Below are positions 11,540 through 24,000 of a stretch of DNA of 64,000 nt, in pieces (the first letter of the stretch is position 1; every line of letters begins with the position of its first letter). The notes beneath the pieces were generated by a model. That model saw only the letters and a program-made list of their open reading frames with translations, had not been told where the DNA came from and made no database searches. This DNA is from Ochotona curzoniae (lineage: Eukaryota; Chordata; Mammalia; Lagomorpha; Ochotonidae), in NCBI RefSeq assembly GCF_017591425.1, contig NW_024467104.1, forward strand, positions 1,488,001-1,552,000. Direction: 5' to 3'. The translations under genes and the position numbers were made by a program.

Positions 11540-13640
11540 TTTTTCTAATTCTCTTTTTTAAAATCCATCTTAAGAACTAAGAGAGAAAACAATTATCTTT
11601 GATTTGCGAAGATCTTATCTTTAAAATCTGCCAGGCTTTTAAAAGTTTAATTAGCTCTGTTACAGAGACAGATCTTGCATTCCATTTAATCAGAGTGCTA
11701 ATTTTGCCATCTATAATTCCTATAACATATAAGTTGTTTCAGCAGATTGCAAGACACAGTATGTCTTAACCCTGCTGATGGTAAGGTTTAAAAGGGCTAA
11801 CATTCAACATATTAATAATCATTTCAAAAAGCGTCTACCACTTCCCCTACTGTCTTGTGTATGAATCACCATAGTGCAAGCATGTCACAAAGAGCGTGCA
11901 ATTCTTTGCCTTGAACATTAGGAAATCTTTTGAAAGAGTATTTTAAGGAATTGCCTCCATCGGAACCACTCCCCAGCTCTGTAATCCGTGGTATGGTATT
12001 TCCTTTCTCTGAGTCTTTTTTTATTCTCCAGAAGAAGTGGTGCCAATCAGATTCGTGACCTACCGCTGTTGTGAGGACTAAGTCAAGGGATGTCAGGAAA
12101 TGGGAGGGGTGCGTGATGAGCCCTTGACAAGTATCCCTCCTCTTTGCTTGCTCACACTTGTGGCACGCCCGGCAGACCAGCTGTTGGTCACTGCTCCACC
12201 TGAAACTAGACCCCATAACCTCTGTCCTTCACATATTATTCACTTACATAACAGAACTTTTTCTATGACAGACTCTAGAAAGACAGGAAGGAATAAAACA
12301 GCTTCAAATCCCTGCGGTCTTGGATGTTGGAACTTCATGTGCTCTTCCTCCTGTCTTCTTTCTTCCTCTGGGTACCCAAGAGTCAATGACGCGTGGAGGC
12401 TGTGAGAAAAACCAAGCTGTGCTGCCCCACTTGAATCCTGCTCATGGCAGGACCAGGGCCAGCCAATCGCAAGCCGCCGGGCAACCAGCTGAAGCAGTTC
12501 TTCCTGAATTTCTGCCTCAAGACAAAGAGGCTCTTCTACGCCAAGGCACCAACCGCAGGTTAATTGGGGGTGTTTTTCAAACAAACCTTGTTGAAATGAT
12601 AAAGTGCTTCAGAACAATTGCCCTGGGAAAAACTGGATGTGCAGTCTACAGAGTCACACACATACACGGAGCCCAGGGAGTGCCTCCAGTGAAGGAAGGC
12701 CACTGCAGAGCAGATGGACCAGTTATAATGATAACTATATATTCACACACTTTTATCAAAAGGCTCAAAGCATTTCATAAACAGATAAGTAAGGAGATCA
12801 TGAATCCATGGATGAGTCGAATCCGCTCCGACACAGTCCAGTGTTCTCCAGGGCTCTGTGGCTAAAAAGAAGCAGCTCCTTTTTCTCTGTAACACACGAG
12901 AGCAAGGTGAAACCGCTCCTATGGGGAACTTGGGAAAACTTACACAATGTCTAATAAAAACATGATTCTTTTACAAAATCATACTTCCATCTTCAATATT
13001 TCTTTTGAGTCTTACAATGACCTTTTAAAGATAAGGAACAACTGGTGTCACACTCAGTGCAGAAGGAAAGGGGTTCAGAGAAAATAAATGGCATACAAAG
13101 TTGCATAGCTTTTAAGTAGGAAATAGCATAAAAAGAGGCATGACCCATTCTGCAGGTGCTTAATTCAGAGCTTCTGTGTGCTTTGGGCTCAGGCTTCAAA
13201 GCTCTTTTTTCTCCATTATGTATAAAGCATAAATTCTCAAGACCCTGCTACAGAGTATCTTTTCCAGTGATTTCTGTTTTTACCTAAAAAATAATGCTCT
13301 GGTTTTGAGAGCATTACTGTCGGATTGTGTGTAAGCTTTTATCATGTTGGTCACCTTATGGCCTTGAGAAGCCAGAGAGTGCTCACTTACTGACTTCAAC
13401 AGAAGGTCACCAGGAGCCCAGAGAAGAGAAATCCAAAGTGATACAGCCAAGGCTCATCACGGGAAGCAAAGATGAACCTACTTCTTTAGTCTCTGACTTG
13501 CACTTGACACACATTTCTCATTTATTTACTGATCTAGCACATGTCTCCCATTTTTCTTGTCCATTTGAAAAGTTGTCTTCACACTTCCTCTGGGAAGATG
13601 ATAGATAAAGACTCGGTAGCTGGCAATAAAATGTGCACAT
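11540..13640. other. Intergenic DNA, mostly unique; one MIR-like relic
   Basis: No gene is supported. The longest open frame (12320-12865, 181 codons, +) has no recognisable domain and overlaps another on the minus strand. About 13000-13150 resembles MIR (GTCTTACAATGACCTTTTAAAG). Confidence 0.4.
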
Positions 13641-14440
13641 AAAATAATTGGTGGCACTCAATATTATGCTGATTCAGAGATCACAAATGCTGGCAAGGAC
13701 TGGGAGAAAGGGGAACCCCCCCCCCCACGTGTTACTGAAGGGAAAAATACAAACCAGTATTAAAAAAACTAGAAATAGATCTGCTATGTGATGTAGCAGT
13801 CCCATTACTGGGTATATATCCACAAAAAAAAAATGAGAATCAGTCTGTCGACAAGACAACTTCACTTCCACATTGATTGTATGGCTATACACAATAGCCA
13901 AAACAAGCAATCAACTAAAGTGTCCATTGGCGGATGGGCAAACAAAGAAAATGAGGTGAGTCGCAATCTGCCATAAAAAGAATGAAATCCTGTCCTTTAC
14001 AGCAACACATATAGAACTAGAGGACATTGTGTTAAATGAAATAAGTCAGGCAAAGAGAGACGAATTGCATGTTCTCACATACAGAGGTTAAAGGTGATCT
14101 CTGGGAAATGAGAACAGAATCGTGATCATCAGAGCCCAGGCAGGATGTAGGAGAGGAAGGGGTGGACATGAGGGTAGTTTACAAGTAGGAGGCACCTTGT
14201 CATAGCAGAAATGACGTATAATGTTCTGCAGCATTGTAGGTGACAACAATTATATATTTCATAACAGCTAGGAGAAAATGTTCCAACACAAGGAAATGAT
14301 AAATGGTTGAGATGATAAATATGTCAGTCACTTTGATGTGATCAGTGCACACTGTACGCCTATACTGGAACTCCACCTCTGTGCCTAATGCGATGTACAA
14401 TTATTACATCAATCTAACATTTTAAATAGGAAATTTAAAA
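13640..14440 (+). mobile_element. L1MA-like 3' end
   Basis: GCAGTCCCATTACTGGGTAT, CAATAGCCAAAACAAGCAAT, AAAAAGAATGAAATCCTGTC and GAAATAAGTCAGGCAAAGAG are the standard series of an old L1 ORF2 end and 3' UTR. A C11 run interrupts it near 13717. Confidence 0.8.
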
Positions 14441-14459
14441 AGAAGAATGCCAATGAACA

Positions 14460-14680
14460 ACACTTACTGGGTCACTTCAAGGTTATCTTTAATGTTTTAC
14501 ACGAACTTTTATGCATTCGATTTTCACAACAGGAGTGCTATCAGACATTAATGCTAATAACTTCACCCCTCCTTTGGAGACCAGAAACATGGAGTACAGA
14601 GAGGCTAAGGTGCTTCCACCAGACATGGCAGTCCTCAGTGTTGAGCCCTGGCACTAGATCCCTCCACGCAATGCTAAATA
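14460..14680 (+). mobile_element. MIR-like SINE relic
   Basis: ACAACACTTACTGGG, TTATGCATTCGATTTTCACA and GTACAGAGAGGCTAAGGTGC resemble the MIR core and tail. Confidence 0.5.
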
Positions 14681-14689
14681 CTTAGGTAT

Positions 14690-15536
14690 TCGGGGCAGGG
14701 AAAGGGTTGAAAATTTTCAGCAAGTCCTTCAAATGGCAAAAAGAAAGCTTGATTCATCTCTCAATTCCAGGATATCAAGCATGTAATGAAATTCAAAGTA
14801 ATGAATTCCCAAGAAATTAATAATGCAAAAGAAGAAAAGTCCTTGATGACTGGGGAAAACAAACAAACAAAAACCATAATGCCACTTGCTAATTCAGGCT
14901 GAGAAACCTGGGACACTGGCCACTTTGATGTGGTCTGGCCCAGGAAAATATCATCCAGTTACACTAACTTCTACTCTGATATCCTGTGGGATGATGTTGC
15001 CGAAAGACCATTGTATTAAAATATAAAAAGTCCTAAAGTCACAATGCCAGCCCATGGACATCGCTCCATATAGGCTCAATGGATAGATTCGTCAACAAGT
15101 GGCAGAATGTCTCACCCTCCATGGGTTTAGAAGAAAGGCTTTTCATAAAATTCTTTGTGAGACTCTTCAGAATCTTATCCTTAAAGGAAATTTGGTGTTC
15201 AACATATCTTTGAATTCATAATGCTTTTGAACAGTACATTTGAGGTGAAGCACTTACTTAATTGTTCCCTGAGAAGAGTTGAAACACTCCATTCTCTAAC
15301 ACACTGGGACAGCCCCTTCAAGTCTTGAGAAGGTTTGAGCATAACCCCCTGAAAAACCACACTGTTACCACTTACATCCATTCTGAAAAGGAATATTGGC
15401 TGGGGGCCAAGTCTACCAAGGACTTTTGCTTAAAAAAAACAGACAGCTTGCACATGAAGGGGTACACAAAGCTATCCTAGCCATGCTCGGTTTTCATGGT
15501 TGCATAGATCTGTAATTACCTTTAACCTTTACACAA

Positions 15537-15582
<46 letters not shown>

Positions 15583-16490
15583 CATCAGCACATCTGTGTG
15601 GTATGAAAGGGTGAAAGGGCAACATCCCAAGATTGCATGCAATGCCAAGTGACATCCCTGGAGAAATCCCCTGACTTGCCTCCACCAAACTTCCAAGCCA
15701 GTCTTTGCTCCGCTGCCTACTTATTCTGAAGCTCTGGAACTACCCTCCCTGTATGCATATGATCTTACAAAGATTGAAATGTATTATGCTACATTCTCAG
15801 AAACTACAGCACTTATGTAATCCTACTTACAGACAGGAATCTGAAGCCCAAAGAAGCAAAATCACGAGGCTGATGTTCAATAGCTGATAAACGATAGAGC
15901 TGAAATATAATCCCAGATACATCTCGCTTCAAAAATCATGTGTTATCTTTCTTTGGCTCCCTATTTTAGAAACAAATAAACAAAAAACTTCATTTCTTGG
16001 TAAGAATTTTGGAACTGCTACCAAAAAAAGAAAAAAAAAACTAAAAAGGGAACTGATCTAGAATAACAGTATAATATGTAGATCCAACATTTAAGAAATA
16101 TTTGCTTCCAATTGCATACCATTTGGTTAATACAATTTGTTGACTAATTCTTGCTACACTATACTATGTATTCATACCATAAGAAAATCTATAAAAACTT
16201 GTTAATCTTCACATATTATTCAACATATGCAAAATTATTACCACCTTTTCCCTTAGTAATAAATATTTAGATGACTTCTGAGTTTTAATAGTTATAAAAA
16301 TGCTAGAATAAAGCCTTTTGTACAAAAATCTTGGCCTGAACTATTGATGTTTAATTAGCATGATTCCTAAATTATGAGGATCTGCTTTTTCCTATTGCCT
16401 CATGTAGCCTCTTCTCTAAGTTAGGAATATTCTCCGCCAGCACTACCACCCCACAATCTTCCTCTGCTTTGTTTCTGCATCAGGACATTA
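14690..16490. other. Intergenic DNA without recognised features apart from a microsatellite
   Basis: Apart from the AC tract at 15539-15581 and an A-rich stretch at 16022-16045, I see no supported feature. A possible MIR fragment lies near 15780-15860. Confidence 0.4.
15539..15581 (+). repeat. (AC)n microsatellite
   Basis: About 21 uninterrupted AC units preceded by an imperfect ACACAAAT. Confidence 0.95.
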
Positions 16491-16499
16491 CATAGTTAC

Positions 16500-16830
16500 A
16501 CGGAGGTTAAGAGACCACTTGGGATGTCTGCATGCATACTCTGGTGTCTGGAATAGAGCTCCAGCTCCTCTGCTTTGAATTCCAGCTTTCTGCTCACCGC
16601 ACCCAGTGAGGCAGCAGGTGGTGGCTCAAGTCCCTGGTTCCCTGCCACTCATGTAAGAAACCCAGATGGAGTTCCAAACTCCTGTCTTCCACCTGGCTCA
16701 GCCTTGACTGTTACCGAAAACTGGGAAATGAATCAAGAGAGAAAATTCTCTCCTTCCCCATTTCTATCTGTCTATTGCTCCCTCTTCTCTCGCCTTCTTT
16801 TTCAAAGAAAATCAAAAGGAATACTCTTTT
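16500..16830 (+). mobile_element. CSINE, diverged
   Basis: GAGCTCCAGCTCCTCTGC, GTGGCTCAAGTCCCTGGTTC and GGGAAATGAATCAAGAGAGA follow C-repeat order, with a CTCT-rich tail. Confidence 0.55.
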
Positions 16831-17389
16831 TATCAAACGACAAAGGAGGAGGTGGAGGAAAAGGATGCAAAGAGGAAACACCAAGGACCATCAGCAAGGG
16901 AAATAGGATGAGGAGTGCTTGACAGCCGGGCTCATGCACGGCTTCCTTCTGTTCCTTGTTCTCACCTGGAATACGGAGCACCACCAACGCCTCCCTCAAA
17001 GGACTGAGACAAGGATGAAACCAGATGAAACATGTGACAAGGACTAGGTAAGTCCTCGTGAGTTCTAGCCCCTGTCAGCTGCTGCTACCTTCAGACATGC
17101 TGACAGATTTAGATGGCATTCAAAGGGAAAGACAAAAAAACTGGTTTCCAATTTGGCTTAGTTCTGTTTTCGTAAAATGAAACAAGTATTTTTTTTTCAA
17201 ATGTTTGAGGTAATTAAAAACCTTCAGTTGAAATGACAGTTGTCAAAAGAACACTTCTCTGGTCCAGCAAGATTTCATGTCCTCTTGAAGACTTTGAGAG
17301 TTTGCTCACAAGCTGAATTAACACATTCTGAAGTCCCCATTCACAGGCAATCCAACCTGCCTGGGTGCTGAGCAGGAGAGGTGCCAGAG

Positions 17390-17640
17390 CTTGGCCCCTC
17401 CCCGCTGGAGGCAAGTCGCAACTTTAGGCCACTCTGTCATTGGCCCTGGCTGTTTCCCAAGGAGCATTTAATGATGAAGGAGGAGGATGCTGAGAGCACC
17501 CAGCAGGGAGAGCAGTGAAGAAAGTGGTGCAGCCTCTATCAGGGCAGAATTGAGGACACTGAAGAGCTGGGAAGGTGCTCACAGTGAGGTTTATTAAGAG
17601 GCAAGGAGGCTGCAAGGTGTTCTCTGGCCATCATACAGTA
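17390..17640 (+). promoter_or_regulatory. Candidate proximal promoter of FADS2B
   Basis: The sequence shows a GC-rich CCCCTCCCCG around 17396-17405, an inverted CCAAT (ATTGG) at 17439-17443, and a TATA-like TTTATTAAG at 17590-17598, about 160 nt before the ATG. There is no CpG island. These elements are common by chance, and an upstream untranslated exon cannot be excluded. Confidence 0.22.
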
Positions 17641-17755
17641 ATGAAATGAAAAGGAAGAAAACTGGTCATTTAGGGATACACTCGGAGAATTAGAGACTTC
17701 AGGAAAGAACCAGAGATTCTAGGAGGGAACCAGAGATCCCAGGGGTTCAACAACA

Positions 17756-18076
17756 ATGAAGTTTGAAGAAAGAATTGAAAGCAATGGGAGCCTTACAAGA
17801 AGGAGCCAGCCATATCTAGGTGAGACTCATCAGGCAAACGGGAAACCAAAAGCCAATGGGAAAGCTGAGGCCTATGTAAAGCAGGAGGCCAACAAGTACT
17901 GCAAAGAGCCCAGGAATGGTCTTAGCATATACACCTGGCAGGAAATAAAGAAACACAACCAGAACTCAGACCAGTGGCTGGTAATCAACCGTAAAGTTTA
18001 CAACGTTACAGACTGGGCCAACAGACATCCAGGTGGGCGCCGGGTCCTCAACCACTATGCCGGGGAAGATGCCACG
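17756..18076 (+). CDS. FADS2B: FADS2B exon 1: start codon, N-terminal tail, cytochrome b5 core
   Basis: Codes residues 1-107. The ATG has A at -3, and an in-frame TAG lies 36 nt upstream at 17720-17722, so this is the first in-frame start in the exon. The N-terminal tail is polar and contains ANGK twice (27-30 and 33-36). The b5 core follows: YTWQEI at 59-64, [16 protein letters not shown] at 72-87, HPGG at 91-94, second haem histidine H100 in NHYAGEDAT. The exon ends after ACG (T107) in phase 0 at the donor GTAAGG. The open frame continues into the intron to 18175, but that part is CT-rich and non-conserved. Confidence 0.93.
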
Positions 18077-21000
18077 GTAAGGAAATCCAATCTCTCTCTC
18101 TTTCTCTCAGTCTCTCTCTTCCTCCCTCCTACTCTCAGTCTCCATCTTTCTCCCTCCCCACCCCTCTGCTTCTGAGTGCCTGAAATCGTGACTCTTCCCA
18201 AAAGGATTCAACTCCACCATGTGCAGGCTCTACGGTCACTCACTTCCTCCTTAACTGATTTGTCAGGATTTCTATCTAACAAGAACTGGGAAGCAAATTT
18301 GGCTTCAAAGTCCAACTATTATTACCCTGAGTTTGGGAGGATCTCCAGCGGTGACTGTGAGCATTCTGTTTGTCAGCTTTGGGTTGTTAGTTTTGACCAG
18401 TTTTCTGTGCTTCGTATTCTGTTTTGCTTTGTTTTGATGTGGGGGTGACTGTCTACCAAGCAAAGCAACACCTGGATGGGTATAGTCTAGAGCAAAGAGT
18501 TTCTGCACCCAGATAGAAATCTCTTAACAATTAAAGAGTCTAAACAAACTCAGCAATTCATGCAGTGATTATCAAAGTGCTGTTGCTAGTAACATAAAAC
18601 AACCATTACCTGCTTTTCTAAGAGTGTGAAAGAGCTCCTCCGTATGCTACAGTCCATTCAGTGAAATACAACTGACACAGCCACTTTATGAGCACATTCA
18701 AATTCTCTGCTTCACTTAAACCTGTTCCTGAAGAAGGTGAATATTATCCATGCGTCACAGATGAAACAGCTGATATTCAAATGGCAAATTATGTGTCATA
18801 CCACCAGTAAGTGACAGTGCCAAATTCTAAAATCAGATTGGTTTGATACATAGGCATAAAGACACATGCACATATATATGTATATGTACATATATATTCT
18901 TAAAATACAACATTTACATAATATTTGATCAGGACATCTCCCAGACTCCGAAGTACATTTAAAAATCCCTGTGGATCTGAATATTCCATAGTAACATCTG
19001 TTTCTCTTAACTAGAAGTTTTACTTCCATGTTGTACACATGAGAAACAGAAGTGTTGTACTAAATCAACATTAGAAAAATTAGTGCATAACATCACAGAA
19101 ATTCTGCATGCCCTCTCTGCCCAACTTCTGTTCTCCCATCTTCTCATTTTGAATCTGTATTCAGATGAATGTCTTTGTGAGCTTAGCCCACTACATCCCC
19201 ACCTATCTGTGAGAAAATGAGCAATGGTATGTGGCAGGAGGTGATCTCATGTATTCTAAAGAATAATTTAATGAGAATCAGAAAAAGATTAGCAAATATC
19301 AATGCAAAAAATCTATAGATTCTTTTCTATACCTCCACCGAATTTTCACAACTCAGGGAATATATATGGAGCAGGCTTTTCACAAATCAGAAAAGATATC
19401 AATTGCAGAATTAAATCAAATGGCATATTGGCAAGGATATAGATTTTTTAAGATTTATTTATTTATATTGGAAAGGTAGCTCAGATGTTGCAGAGAGAGG
19501 AAAAGCAGATAAAGATCTTCCACCCACTGATTCACTCCCCAAATGACCACAACGATCAGAGCTGAGCCAATCCGAAGCCAGCAGCCAGCAACTTCTTCCA
19601 AGTTTCCCATGTGAATACAGAGAACCAAGACTTTGGGCAATTCTACATTGTTTTTCAATGCAATGCCACAAGCAGGGAGCTGGGTGGGAAATGGACCCAT
19701 AATGGATCTTGGAGCTTGCAAGATAAGTATTTAGCCTTTGAGCCATCGTGCTGGGCCCTAGGACATATACTTTTAACTACCACGTAATGAACTGATAATA
19801 TAGAAACCTTAAGGATTTTAAGGACCAGCATCCATACCATCACAGGATTTATTTTTGTCTTAGACTGCAGGAAATTAATCTGAATAATTCCAGAGAGAAG
19901 ATTTTCCAAGGGGAGATGATTCAATAAGTATAAGGAGTTGAGAGCGCCAGGAAATCTGACAATCAAAGAACTCCAAGCCAATCAGAGCACGGAGCTTCAA
20001 GACTGGCTAGTGAATGTGGGAAAGTTTTCAGAATTCTCTGAGCTTCAGCTTTGTCATCAACAACACAAGGAAGATATTACATATCTGACTGGTTTCTGCT
20101 TCATGCATGTAAAGTGTTTAGCATTAAGACAGACACAAGAAAATTTCATTAAATTATAGTTGTCATTATTCATTTCGCAGGCATACCTTAGCTGTTAACT
20201 CATCATTGGCTTGCAAAACCTGATGATATTTGATGTCATTTAGTTGCTACACGAGGGCTATAGATAAGGAAGTACCATACTTTCCAGTGAAGGGAGGCAG
20301 AACATAATGGTACAGAATGTGAATTAAAATGCTCATTCTGCAACTTGAGAGGTATCTATAGATGCTGCCCTAAGTCGCAGACGTGGAGCAAAGTGCCGTC
20401 TCTGTGTGCCAGCCCTGGACCCACAGCTTCACCTGCCCAGAAGAAACCTCTTTTTCCTATTTACAAAGGAACTGCTTTTCCAGGCCTCATTAAAGGTGGA
20501 TCATGATACCTGAGTATTCTGTCCCATAGCATCATTAATTTGCTTATTCACTCAGTTATTCTGCAACTCTTCTTAGGAAACCAGATTAAAGTTTTTGAAG
20601 GAAGGTCTAATTTACCTCTGGGTGAAAAGGAAGTCTCATCATAGTTTTCCAGAAGATGGTGATAATCATACCTTCATCTTAGCATTGTCACCAAAGTCAA
20701 TAGAAAGAAAATTAAGTGTTCCGTATGGTTCTTCACACGGAATTAACACTAACACGACTTCTGCAATGGATTTTAATGTTATTCAAGGGGTTTTACTATC
20801 ACAGCAGGTCTATAAAAAACAATCGGCATACATGTTCCTTTTACTTCATGTGTAAGTAGGAGTTATCTGATTGATTTCATGTACATGAATGAAAACTGTT
20901 GTCACAGAGCTAAAATCTAGATTTTAGGCCTAGGTCTTTTCACTTTTATGAGTTCACTTTGGAAAGACCAGAAGCAACCTGAAACTCCAATAAAGAAGAA

Positions 21001-24000
21001 TTGCTTATATAAATCGTAACACAATTGCAAGCATGATGAACTATTTTACAATAATAAAAATGAAAATTGAAAAATATTTGATGACAGTAAATACTTAATG
21101 TTGAAATAATTGATCACAAGTGTGTACCACAACAGCATGAGTTCCATGAAAAACATGAATGCAATCTTAGGACACAAGCAAAGAAGCAGCATATTTCAGA
21201 GAAATAAAGCAGGATGATTATGCTCTGAACTGGCCAGCTCACTCCTAATCTCCAGACACCATACTCTAGGAGTGAGAATGAGAGATTCAAGATGTTTCGC
21301 CAGAAAGCAAAGGCCAACATGACCAGAGGGAGTGGCAAGAGGTCAAAAGGAGTTATGGCAGAGTTTGTTTCGACTATTAAAGAATCACTAAGTGGAAGAA
21401 GGTAAAGCTGTGTGTAACAAAAGAAGAGACTCCTGAGTGGTTTGGGTTGAGCAGAGCAAACACAGGCAAGGCTGGGGTAAGGGTGGGAGGGCGTGTTCAA
21501 AGGTGGAGTACACACATGATTCATATCTTGACTAAGCATCCAGCCACCTAGCCAATTTCCTTACTCAGCACAATACTAGGCAAAGCACATGTTCAATTAA
21601 TGCAAATATCACGGCATGAAATGAGAAGAGAAGAATCTGGAGAGAAGATAAAAAAGAGAGATAGGAAGGAAAAGAAGGGAAGAGATAGAAAGATTTTCAA
21701 GTGCTGAGCCGGGAGGTTTGCACTCCATGTTCGCTGCATGGTTGCATCTTCTTCTAGTCCACGTGATGATATTCACCTAGTGTAGTACTCATTCCCACCC
21801 ACCATAACAACAACAAAATGTACTAGTCTTTCTCAGATGCTATTGAACAGGGGTAAAAACAGACAATCATTTCATCTTTCCTGGCTTGTCATTATTTTGT
21901 AAATAAACTGGTCTTTCCTTGATTAGAGGGCCACGTTGTAAAATAGATGGCAGACAAAGAGAAGGAAGTATAAATGCTAACAGGTGAAAATGGGCCCTGA
22001 GGACATGATGACTTTCTGAAACAGAAGCATACCAGTTAACTAAATATAAAAATTAGAAGGGCTTATTAATAGGCGGAAAGACCAGGATGGAGCTGAGGGT
22101 CATGGTGAACATCTGCAGGATTGGAGAAGGAATGGGTGAAAAGGATAGCTTGGATAGATCATTTATAACACTTGATGATATCAAGTACCTATATATGTGA
22201 CCAGAGTGAATTGCTAAATTTTGAAAAGAAAATAGGTTATAAATTCTTATCACTACAGGTATACAGAGCAGAAAAATAGCTAATTTGTATCGCTAAAGTA
22301 GTGTATCCCGATCAACAATGAATTCATTTGATCCTCATAGCAAGTTTAGGAATTGTGTGGCTTTTATTGTCACTCCCATTTGGAGAAGAGAATACAGAAT
22401 CATTGTGGACATGTCTTGCCCAGTATTTCACTGACTGCAAGAGGCAAAGAAAGAATTTAGATGCAGAAAAGTGGTTCTAGTCCACTTTCTTAATCAATTA
22501 TATGCATAAAGATCACTCCACAGTAATTTGTGAGGCTTTCACACACTTAGGTCACAATTTAGCTATATTTCTTTATTTTTAATCACTCCCTCCCCTAAAA
22601 CCATAAATACAAGAAGTCCAGAACTCCCTTCTTGGAGAATCCGTATTCCCCTAGAACTGTTAAAAATTCCTGGGAAGAAACAGCCTCATTCAAGCAGAAG
22701 TGGGATATGGATATAGGAACCATAACTGTCCTCATTACTATGTGGGATTGCTACTGGACCTGAATCTTGGATGAAAACACAACTGACGGATGTTAAGCCA
22801 CGGCCTGTGATGCCAGCATGTGCAAGAATACCAGTTCAAGTGCCAGCTGCTCTGCTTCTAATCCAACTTCCTGCTAATGCATTGGAAAAGTAGCAGAATA
22901 TAGCCCACATATCTGGGTTTCTGCAACCCGTTATGAGAGACTCCTGTGGATTCCAGGCTCCTTGCTTCAGCCTAGCCATGCCCTGGCTCCTGCAGTTGTC
23001 TAGAGAGTGAGCCAACAGATGGACTCTCTCTCTCTCTCTCTCTCTGCCTTTCCCCTTCTGTGTCATTGTACCTTTCAAATTAATAAAAATGTACCCCCTA
23101 GTATGTCCCCTCTAAAGAGTCCATGACTTGAGCTCAACACAATGGCTGCACTGGCTAATTCTCCACCTCCAAGTGCCAGCATCCCTTTGGGTGACAATTA
23201 ATGTTCTGGCTGCTCCATTTCCCATCCAGCTCCCTGTTTGTGGCCTGGGAGAGCAGTAGAGGATGGCCCAAAGCCTTGGGACCCTATATCCATGTTGGGA
23301 AACCCAAAAGAGACTCCTAGCTCCTGGCTTTGGATCAGCTCAGCCCTTCTCTCTATAAATCTGCTTTTCCAATGATAGATTTATGGAAAGATGGATATAT
23401 AAAATCTAAAGAGCCCAAGACTTGAAGGCTATTATCCCATAATCTCTCAAGCCTGTATCTTAAGCCACATTTGTCCATTTTAATCTATTTTTTCTCTACA
23501 AATGACTAATTCAATGGTCCTCATTCTAGCCTTGACCAAGAACTAAGAAGCAGCCTTCATGAGTCAGGGAGTATAATCAATTTCCATTACAAGACTTATG
23601 TTAGACTTCAAAACTTCATAATGGCCAATAATTCAAGCAACAATTTCTTGTGGTGCTCAAAGATGAGTAAATAGTCATGTCATCCCTACTCCAGAACAAG
23701 CTGGTTACTGGGATCATGCCTAGAGAAATAGTGCATTCAGTGGCTACACCTCTGGAATAAGGCTTTCTTGGAGGGTTTGCCAACACAGTTTTGATCCATC
23801 ATCTTGTAACATCAACCTGAGTCAGTAGTGAATTCTCTGTACTGGAGTTTGTGTTGGCTCCCCAGCTGGGCACAGGATGAATCAAGAAAGGAAACCTGTA
23901 TGTGGATGAGTAAGTCTATTTTAAGCCTCTAACCATCCCTGTGATTTACAGGATGTCTTCAGAGCCATGCACCTGGACCATGATGTTGTACAATTGTACC

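Noticed and set aside
12320..12865. 181-codon plus-strand open frame
   Set aside because: No domain, no splice or promoter context, and overlapping frames of similar length on both strands. It fits chance in a region of higher GC.
18077..18175. Reading exon 1 through to the stop at 18178
   Set aside because: After GTAAGG the frame codes only a Ser/Leu/Pro-rich run from a CT tract, while GEDAT|DVF joins exon 2 exactly as in the family.
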